Notes under the pieces: model-generated | The model's input: only the letters and a program-made list of their open reading frames with translations | What the model was told of the DNA's origin: nothing | The model's database searches: none | Position numbers and translations under genes: made by a program | Assembly: GCA_008828725.1 (NCBI GenBank) | Contig: MEHQ01003033.1 | Location: forward strand, 1-64,000 | Direction: 5' to 3' | Origin: Saccharina japonica | Lineage: Eukaryota; Sar; Phaeophyceae; Laminariales; Laminariaceae | Length of the DNA stretch: 64,000 bases | In this document: positions 57,801 to 64,000 of the stretch, in pieces | How the letters are laid out: every line of letters starts with the position of its first letter | Numbering within the stretch: position 1 is the stretch's first letter

Positions 57801-58145
57801 GGCGTTTTGGACGGGGAGGGGGGGTCGGGAGCAGGCGGGTCTCCGATAACCGCCAGCACTGCTCCTGCTGCCGCTGCTGGGAGCTCCGACGATGTAAATA
57901 TAGTGGAGAATGGGGACAAGCCGCTCAAGAAGGTCGGGCTGTGGGAGCTGAAGGCGGAACGGAGTAGACTCGAAAATGCACTCGCAGAGGCCGAGTCGGA
58001 GCGAGACGTTGAGAAAGCTAGGGCATGGGACGCTGCGAATCGGTTGGAGACTGCCGTTGCTCGCCTCGAAGGCGTACTGCAGGGTGGTACTCGTAGTGTT
58101 AGTGCCGAAGGTGCTGCTGCTGACTCCGTCAATCGGATCGAATGA
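51867..58145 (+). CDS. Hypothetical two-exon protein, 531 aa, low-complexity with C-terminal coiled coil
   Basis: Exon 1 is 51867-52484 and ends ..GAC CAG GAG before a GTGAGT donor. Exon 2 is 57168-58145 and starts after a pyrimidine-rich CCCCCTGTAG acceptor. Both borders are phase 0, so they join in frame (206 + 325 codons plus stop). The frame is open upstream of the chosen ATG and reads a hydrophobic stretch LLLCTLLVSALGFTC, so an upstream exon or earlier start is possible. Exon 1 is rich in Pro, Ser and Gln. Exon 2 begins with Ser and Gly runs, continues as acidic low-complexity sequence, and ends with a charged heptad-like helix around LWELKAERSRLENALAEAES. I recognise no catalytic domain. 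The intron holds two hAT-type insertions and other repeats. Joining the two exons is an inference; each alone could belong to another gene. Confidence 0.55.
52785..53108. mobile_element. hAT-type element, 324 bp, enclosing telomere-like repeats
   Basis: Inverted ends of about 55 bp (CCTTTACC.. CTTGACCCACAAATCGTACC and inverse), flanked by the 8-bp repeat CCTACGAA (52777-52784 and 53109-53116). The middle contains CCTAATCCTAACCCTAACCC (52919-52962) and a GCGCGGCTTCGCCGCGC hairpin. Lies just after the exon 1 donor in the intron of the hypothetical gene. Confidence 0.82.
54162..55670. mobile_element. hAT-type element, 1,509 bp, with CGGGTC subterminal arrays
   Basis: Ends CAGGGCTGTTCGCGGGTCA and TGACCCGCGAACAGCCCTG, flanked by the exact 8-bp duplication ATTAAAAC (54154-54161 and 55671-55678). 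Both sides carry arrays of CGGGTCGGGTC with TCATGACCCGACATCTCAAA spacers, about 400 bp each. The middle (54700-55240) has no transposase, so it is non-autonomous. Subterminal repeats in hAT elements usually bind transposase. Confidence 0.93.
56913..56939. repeat. (ACA)n microsatellite
   Basis: (CA)5 followed by about eight CAA units, in the intron of the hypothetical gene. Confidence 0.9.
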
Positions 58146-59759
58146 GGCCCTGCCTGTGCCTGCACACTACTGGGAGGGGGGGGGGGGGGGGTCGTTCGGT
58201 GCCGAATTGGTGGTGTTGTGCCTTCCATAACCCCCCCAAGTAGTGTATTCTGCAACAACGTGTGCGTCAAATATGAATAGTATGTCTGTTCAATTAACTA
58301 TGTACTGCTATGGCCGTGGCCGGTGTGGGTCTTTGAAAGGTGGAGTAAGAACGGCAGTGTCGATTGCGCTCTCAAAGGATGCCTCTGTCGTTTTGGTAAG
58401 TGCACAATTGGATTCAATCCAAACACACGTCTGAAAAAAAAAGCGGGCACGCTAGCGTTCAGTTGGTCTTGCTGCAGAACGAGCGATTGAGTTCGCCTAC
58501 GATATGTGATTTCGCGATCGAAAAAAAATGGGAGAATTTCGCACGGGATGCATGGGTCGGATACTCTCTCGATCGAAAAAGTTGGAATCGAAAAAGGCTA
58601 TTTCTCAACAGTATTCATAAGAAGCCCGATTTTGTAGGACTGGGCACTGGCTGACTCAGTCAGCAGTAGCGATCAGATTGTCGTTAAAGTCAATCAGAAC
58701 ACTGGATTGCAGTAGTATACTGTCTGTCCTCTCTACTCTCTCCTCCCGAAACGCATTTAGTGGGTTTCCGTACTATAGTATGGCGTGTTTCTTGGGCGCA
58801 CGTAATATAGAAAAAACTACTGGCGAATATACTGTCCAGGTCAATCAGTAGATTACTACTGCCAGTATATTACTACTGCCAGTACACACTGTGTCAGTGC
58901 CCAGCCCTACGATTTTGTGTCCGATCGGAGACCGTCTTTTTGGGCCCGGTGTCAGACTGCAAAATAATTACCCTATAGGTGGGTTTATTTTGAAGCTCGT
59001 TGTGATTCGATGCAGAAAGCACTAAACGTGCCTGCATGGATTGTGGACGGATTGGCTCGGGGAGTGCCTGCCCCAGTGGCGGAAGCAAACGTCGGTACAC
59101 TATATGTCGCCATGAGGGGATGTATGGACCGTAGGTCCTCTGGCGTCTGGACTATTGACGACCGTCGTGGCAAGAGCAGGAAACGCGTTGAAGAATTGTA
59201 GACGTGAATTAGCGCATACCGGTATTCATACGCGAGAGTTATTACCCTGAGCATTTCAACATAAAAGCACGCAGATCAGGTAGACGTGAGATTTGGTACG
59301 TAGACGAGTAGTCCGGCTTTTCCCAGACCGTAATTAACTGGCTTCATTCAGAAGGTGTTGCGCATGCCGGTAGGATACAAAGATCAGATGTAGATACATC
59401 ATAGATACATCATTCGCGTATAGAGATGTTTAATTTGGGCAGCTCTAAAGTTCCCACACCTGAAGGTCAGCGCCCGATGGCGGCTAGCAGTGTGTCACGT
59501 GGTCTGGCTTCCTCCTACTAAATTCGCTTCACTCCTCCTGTCTGCCCTAATCTGTACGTAGTACCTACTTACGTTGAATCTGTACTCTGCACGTACTGTA
59601 GTACTTACTTACTTACGTTGAATCTGTATTGCTACGTACCGACAGCGAGAGAAGGTTGTTTCCTGCGAGCATTTGTTACTGTTAGACGACTTCGTTATAT
59701 GGAGATGATGTACGTTTGGAGAGGACGGTATGGTTAACGTCAATATTAAGGTATCACGT
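58146..59759. other. Downstream of the hypothetical gene; only short frames
   Basis: A G-run at 58172-58190 follows the stop. An open frame runs across 58400-58654 into the hAT MITE at 58635. A 63-codon frame at 59010-59201 (NVPAWIVDGLARGVPAPVAE) begins right after a CGATGCAG acceptor-like site. Neither is convincing alone. Confidence 0.4.
58635..58909. mobile_element. hAT-type MITE, 275 bp
   Basis: Ends TAGGACTGGGCACTG and CAGTGCCCAGCCCTA, flanked by the exact 8-bp duplication CGATTTTG (58627-58634 and 58910-58917). Internal TACTACTGCCAGTA repeats near the right end. Confidence 0.9.
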
Positions 59760-60428
59760 CTCCCTACCGTGGATCATTTAATGTAAGCATTGGATTGGAT
59801 GAGGCCTCCTGCACCGGGAGGGGGTCCTCGCCTGGCATGCCCCCCCGTCCTGAGAGGGCGCTTGGCTTGCGTATACTCAGCGCGCGTTTGGTACCTGTAA
59901 AAATCTGGAAGTACAAAAACAAACTATGGATACATACTACGGCCGGATGGGTGGGATGGTCTCAAGAAATTCGCGACCAACTCAACTCACAAGGGTTTGG
60001 GAGCGAAGAAGAGGAGCGACCTCTCTCTGGGACACCAATTGTCAGACATTTTGATCGAATCCGTGGTTCCATTATTTTGGATCTTCCGATGAAATCGCCA
60101 TTTTACTATTCCCTAGGTGCCAACCTAGGGTTATCTATTTTGGAAACTCCAAACGTGTCTGTCTGTCTGACCCCGGGTCCAAAGAGGCTTCAACCCACGA
60201 CATGTTTTCCCCTCAAACCTGACGCGCATACCGCGCGTATACCGCGCCCAGCGAGAATCGATCGCCGACAACATGTACAAGCAGTCTGGGCCAACTTTCG
60301 GCTTCAACGGAGCCCTGCGCCTTGAGTTACGCGCCGCACCCGCACCCGTGCGAGTAATGTATTCCGCCTCCCTCCCCCTACCGTGGGTCATTTAATGTAA
60401 GCATTGGGTTGGATGAGGCCTCCTGCGC
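59760..60428. repeat. 55-bp direct repeats bounding a 615-bp unit
   Basis: CCTACCGTGGATCATTTAAT..GATGAGGCCTCCTGC at 59760-59813 and again at 60375-60428 with a few changes. The hypothetical ORF 59837-60325 lies between them. Confidence 0.75.
59837..60325 (+). CDS. Hypothetical ORF, about 162 aa, between direct repeats
   Basis: An open frame from the ATG at 59837 to TGA at 60325. It has a non-repetitive central part (VPVKIWKYKNKLWIHTTAGW, then GSIILDLPMKSPFYYSLGAN) and an Arg/Pro-rich end. The frame stays open upstream to 59795. It lies between two copies of a 55-bp direct repeat (59760-59813 and 60375-60428). No known family is recognised. It could be a captured exon or part of an unclassified element. 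Confidence 0.3.
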   Translation: MPPRPERALGLRILSARLVPVKIWKYKNKLWIHTTAGWVGWSQEIRDQLNSQGFGSEEEERPLSGTPIVRHFDRIRGSIILDLPMKSPFYYSLGANLGLSILETPNVSVCLTPGPKRLQPTTCFPLKPDAHTARIPRPARIDRRQHVQAVWANFRLQRSPAP

Positions 60429-61104
60429 CGGCCCGTGGTCCCGCCCACACTTCATGGTTCCGTTGCATTGTCTCTATAGTTAACTACTGGTCAGGTGCAG
60501 AGTTGTCTCACCCAAACTGCTTTTAAAATTTGATCAATCATTTGCCGCACAAGGTGTGGAATCATTCTTGAATTCAGGCAACAGTGGTAGCTCGCCGGTG
60601 TTGTCGTAGTGGTAGCTCTGACGGCGTTATCTCTTGTTACCGTACACTTTCCCACTGGAGGTGGCCCCGATGTAGTACTTGGCTGCTAACTCTGTCCTGC
60701 AGCCTTCAACTGCGTTATCTCCTCCCCCGCCGTCCCGGGTAGAGATTTGCAGAGGAAGCCTCTCACGCGGCAATTAGTGCATCGTGAAGTGGCTCGGGCA
60801 GATCTATCGCTCGCAAACGGGCTTGTAGAGTGGTCGTCATACGGGCTGTGGAGAACGGTAGACTGCCCCGGCCGCCTCCAGCCGAAACCACAGTGAAAAG
60901 GTGCCCGGTGGCCAAGTCCCTCCCATACGCTGCCCGGCAGAGATGTGCGCCATAACCGCTCTGACCGCACGAATCGTCTGACAGACCCGATTTGTTAGCG
61001 CTACTGTTACAACCTCGCTAGGGGTTCGAAGCGTCTTGCCAAACGTATCAACTCACCCCAAAACTTTTTTTTTCGATTACGTCAAAAGAAAGTATCTCGA
61101 TGAA

Positions 61105-61300
61105 GAATCCCGTCGCCTCATACGAGCGGAGGATAGCATGGTTAATGTAAAAAAAGGCAAGCGCTGCTCGAATGGATCCTGCACCAAGCGATCGAGCTTC
61201 AAATATCGAGGGCAGCAAGACGGCCGCGTACCGCAAAATAAAGCAACATGCTGAGGACGGCATGGCTTATGTCAGAAGCGGATTTTCATGTTGACGGTGC
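61105..61300 (+). pseudogene. Degenerate EsV-1-7-type cysteine repeat
   Basis: The frame from about 61125 reads AEDSMVNVKKGKRC, then SNGSCTKRSSFKYRG. After a one-base shift near 61225 it continues KQHAEDGMAYV. Order and spacing (C-x4-C-T-K, S-F, then C/x-x-H-A-x-x-G-M-x-x-V) match the EsV-1-7 repeat known from brown algal proteins such as IMMEDIATE UPRIGHT and from phaeovirus EsV-1. One Cys before the His is lost and the frame is broken, so it is a relic of one to two repeats. A further degenerate repeat may follow at 61270-61330. It is the best taxonomic clue in the window. Confidence 0.6.
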
Positions 61301-61409
61301 CCACCAAGACGAAGGCGTTGGCCTCATACTTCATGCAAGTAAGGCATATCACGAATAATATGGTTGAACAACTACGATACAGTGGCTTTATTCCAACGAT
61401 GCAATGGTT

Positions 61410-61742
61410 GGGACACATGCTACAGTAAAGGTTCACCATTTTTTTTTTAGGGTGGTCACTTGAGGAGCTCTATAGAGGTACTGTACCTTGTTTTTGGCTG
61501 AAACGCTTACTCGATGACGGGGCTCTTCGACCGAAACTCGTCGGCGTTTCGTTGTTGTGTTGCGGGAGTTTTCATTTTGTACCTAGGCCATGGGAGTGTT
61601 CATTAGGTCCGCATATAGCACTGTAATTTTCGTCCAAAGTCTGTTTTTGGGTGAGGTAGATAGCTCCTCAAGTGATAAGTGACCAACCACCCTTAGAAGG
61701 CTAAAATGGTGCACCTGCATGCAGGCTACCGTAGCATACGGC
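61410..61742. mobile_element. TGACGC-type MITE, two like ends
   Basis: Both ends carry the GTGCACC-type terminus (ACATGCTACAGTAAAGGTTC at left, GGCTACCGTAGCATACG at right), suggesting a chimera of two copies. Confidence 0.7.
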
Positions 61743-61923
61743 AGAAGCAGAGGGGTGGCCTCTAAAGTTTCACACCCAGCAACTGGCTCAGAGAAGAAAA
61801 CAAAACAAAACAAAAATGCGGCGCAGCCCGATACACAAATCAATCCCATGAGGCACGCGTACTGCGATCGAGGTAGCACGTGTTGGCGGAAACGTTCTCT
61901 GCATGATTCTATCAAACGCTATT

Positions 61924-62172
61924 AGACGCATGCTACGATAGAGGTGCACCATGTTTTTTCTGAGCTCCTCACTTAAGGAGCGTCATACCTCACCCAAAAA
62001 ATGATTTTGGAGGAGAATAAAAGTGCTGCCGAATGCGAAATCTAATGACCGACGTATACTCCGAAACATTGCTTGTCACAAAAATGAAAGTCTGACGAAT
62101 TTGGGTTAAGAAGCTCGATCGTTCAGAAAACGATTCAGCCGAAAAGTGCTACCTCTACCGTAGCACGCGTCA
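61924..62172 (+). mobile_element. TGACGC-type MITE, best-preserved copy (249 bp)
   Basis: AGACGCATGCTACGATAGAG to CTCTACCGTAGCACGCGTCA, uninterrupted. A useful family reference. Abuts the next copy. Confidence 0.9.
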
Positions 62173-62576
62173 TTAAAGGCTCATTAACCCGAAATCTTCG
62201 GACTTTCATTCTTGAGTCGAAATAGTTTGAAGAGTATACATATACATATATCGATAGGTCATCAGATTGCTCATCGGTTAGGGCCCGTTTTAACGAAGAA
62301 GAAAAAAATTCAATTTTGTTTTTTTTTTTATTCAAATCCGCTTTTCATTGGTCAACACAGGCACCAGCACCAAAGATTAGGGATCTTGGGGCATAAAAAT
62401 TGGTGCTGGTGCGTGTGTTGACCAATGAAAAGCGAATTTTTATTTTTATTTTTTCCAAATTGAATTTATTTTATACTCGTTAATACGGGCCCTTACGAGC
62501 ACTTTTACTTTCCTCCTGAATTATTTTGTCGGTGCTCAGAAAAAAGCATGGTGCACCTCTATCGTAGCATGCCTCG
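62168..62576 (-). mobile_element. TGACGC-type MITE carrying a GGGCCC foldback MITE
   Basis: Internal AACCCGAAATCTTCGGACTT and end GCACCTCTATCGTAGCATGC; interrupted by 62281-62492. Confidence 0.8.
62281..62492. mobile_element. GGGCCC foldback MITE with TTA target duplication
   Basis: 212-bp copy flanked by TTA on both sides (62278-62280 and 62493-62495), nested in a TGACGC MITE. A 3-bp TTA duplication fits the PIF/Harbinger superfamily; that assignment is an inference from the target site only. Confidence 0.9.
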
Positions 62577-62901
62577 GGGAAATGAGGAACACAGACAGGG
62601 AGGAGGAAAACACAACTTTTAGCGACACCCCTCCGTCGTGTTTTCCGTTGTCCCGGCCACCGCCGGGTACAATGCTTCTGCGCTGCGTGCTCCGGTGCGA
62701 TGAACACCTCGATCGCCCGTAGTCTAGAGCGGCAGCGAAATAGTTCGGAGGCGCTTTCGCGTACAATGTACCTGTGGTGGTACTCGAGGGGATAATTAAT
62801 TAATTTAGCGAAAGAGGGAAAATAATATGGTAAGGAAATACCTGTAACGAACGCCATTGAAAAAACAAAATACATCGGATGGTATTTGTTTTCAGCCATC
62901 C

Positions 62902-62978
62902 GAGTGAGTGAGTGAGTGAGTGAGTGAGTGAGTGAGTGAGTGAGTGAGTGAATGAGTGAGTGAGTGAGTGAGTGAGTA
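62902..62978. repeat. (GAGT)n microsatellite
   Basis: About 19 units of GAGT with one A substitution at 62951. Confidence 0.95.
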
Positions 62979-63505
62979 CTCTGTAGCTTTGCAGTCCTGA
63001 GCTGTTATGCCTTTCGCTTCGAGATATGCACCGCCACATGGTGGAAGTTTTTTGTTCCGCAGCACCAACAAAACCATAATAAAAAAATGTCCAACCAATC
63101 TTGAGTGGGGTTCAGAGCAACTCGGTCGGGTGGCCTAACGCGGTGGTAGTGAAAATGAGCCCCCCCCCCCCCCCCGCCGTAATATTGGCCTCAAAAATCG
63201 AAACTCCTGTACTGTAGTAGCACGGCTCTATACGGGTGGTGCCTTATAGGGGTGGTGCCTTACTTTATGAGCTCCCCACCTGAGGAGACTCAACACCTCA
63301 CCCGAAACACCATGCCTTAGAAAACGTTTTTGTTCGCGCAACACCTGACCTACAAGTATGTACCTGAGAGTATGCGATTGATCGAAGTATCCCACACACA
63401 GCTTGCGAAGACTAGTTTCGACGAAACTGTCGATTTCACAGCTAGCTGCTGTTGTTTTTACTTTTACAAATACGCAATCCCAACATAAATGCTTGATTAC
63501 ACACA

Positions 63506-63795
63506 GTGTTATGGTATTGCTGGAACGGTGTGGAAACGCCGGTAAATACCTGTGGTAACAGGTATAATGATCGTATTGGTAGTACTTGGAAGGCGTATCT
63601 TAGATGGAAACCAGGGGTTTCTAAGGCGAGGCAACTCGAGCCTTTAGCCTTTCAGTCTTTCATCGTGGGAAAAGGAATAAAGCTGTTATCCTTCTAGCTC
63701 TAAGCAAAAAACACACGTGAGTACCAACGAGTATCTGTTCAATTGGCAAACCTGGCAAGGGATACTCTGGTGTCCTATACCCTTCAACCTCACAA
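63506..63795. repeat. About 290-bp dispersed repeat, copy 2
   Basis: Same order of blocks as 34591-34880, with small differences in the middle (CTTAGATGGAAACCAGGGG). Confidence 0.8.
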
Positions 63796-64000
63796 GTGGC
63801 GTCGTCGGCAGAACCTCGCCTTTGTTCCGGTGCGAGTTTGTATCTATCTGTCTCTCGGTTTTGGCCGCTTGCCTTTCTTTGGGTTTTTTTAAGCCGCGCA
63901 ACAGCTCACTCGTTCGGTCAAGCCCTCCGCGTCTAATATTATCGTACGGTGCGATGAAAACAGCCACGAAGGCATACGCTCCACCGAGTGTGTCCCCGGC

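Noticed and set aside
60686-60970. 94-codon Cys/Arg/Trp-rich frame on the minus strand
   Set aside because: No recognisable domain or splice context; composition fits a chance frame in GC-rich DNA.
62902-62978. Possible CRISPR-like or short array from regular GAGT repeats
   Set aside because: Plain 4-bp microsatellite without spacers; the genome is eukaryotic.

Overview
This is nuclear DNA of a eukaryote. Genes are split by GT-AG introns of up to several kb, transposon relics and satellites fill most of the space, and no prokaryotic operon or rRNA is visible. The best guess is a brown alga (Phaeophyceae). A decayed repeat near 61.2 kb has the Cys/His spacing of the EsV-1-7 family, which is expanded in brown algae. 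The two main genes are carbohydrate sulfotransferases, as expected where sulfated cell-wall polysaccharides are made. CTG-rich low-complexity DNA and TTAGGG-type interstitial repeats fit but do not prove this.

The core of the window is two convergent paralogous sulfotransferase genes. Gene A runs on the + strand from 12,779 to 31,478 (307 aa). Gene B runs on the - strand from 48,977 to 33,408 (326 aa). I assembled nine exons for each by hand from GT/AG borders. All exon phases agree, seven of nine exon lengths are identical or differ by one codon at most, and both reading frames close exactly. The proteins carry an N-terminal signal or anchor, a PAPS 5'-phosphosulfate loop (KSGGSS), a 3'-phosphate-binding motif (LRDPIERLVSAF) and the C-terminal region of the Sulfotransfer_2 class. 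Their introns are packed with nested MITEs.

Layout: 1-12.7 kb is gene-poor, with an inverted-repeat element, foldback MITEs, CTG tracts, a 1.2-kb minisatellite (8.78-9.97 kb) and a dead tyrosine-recombinase-like reading frame (10.69-11.13 kb). 12.8-31.5 kb is gene A, whose fifth intron holds a near-identical segmental duplication that copies exon 5. 31.5-33.4 kb is the space between the two 3' ends, with a 12-bp minisatellite. 33.4-49.0 kb is gene B. 49.0-51.8 kb shows no convincing gene. 51.9-58.1 kb is a probable two-exon gene of unknown function (531 aa) whose 4.7-kb intron holds two hAT-type elements with 8-bp target duplications. 58.2-64 kb holds another hAT MITE, an unknown ORF between direct repeats, the EsV-1-7 relic and more nested MITEs.

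Several transposon families can be defined directly: hAT-type (four elements with exact 8-bp duplications), two TTAA-flanked families (piggyBac-like), a TTA-flanked GGGCCC foldback family, and the dominant family with TGACGCRTGCTACG ends. Single unknown bases (N) at 21,560 and 27,264 mark places where the assembly may be wrong.
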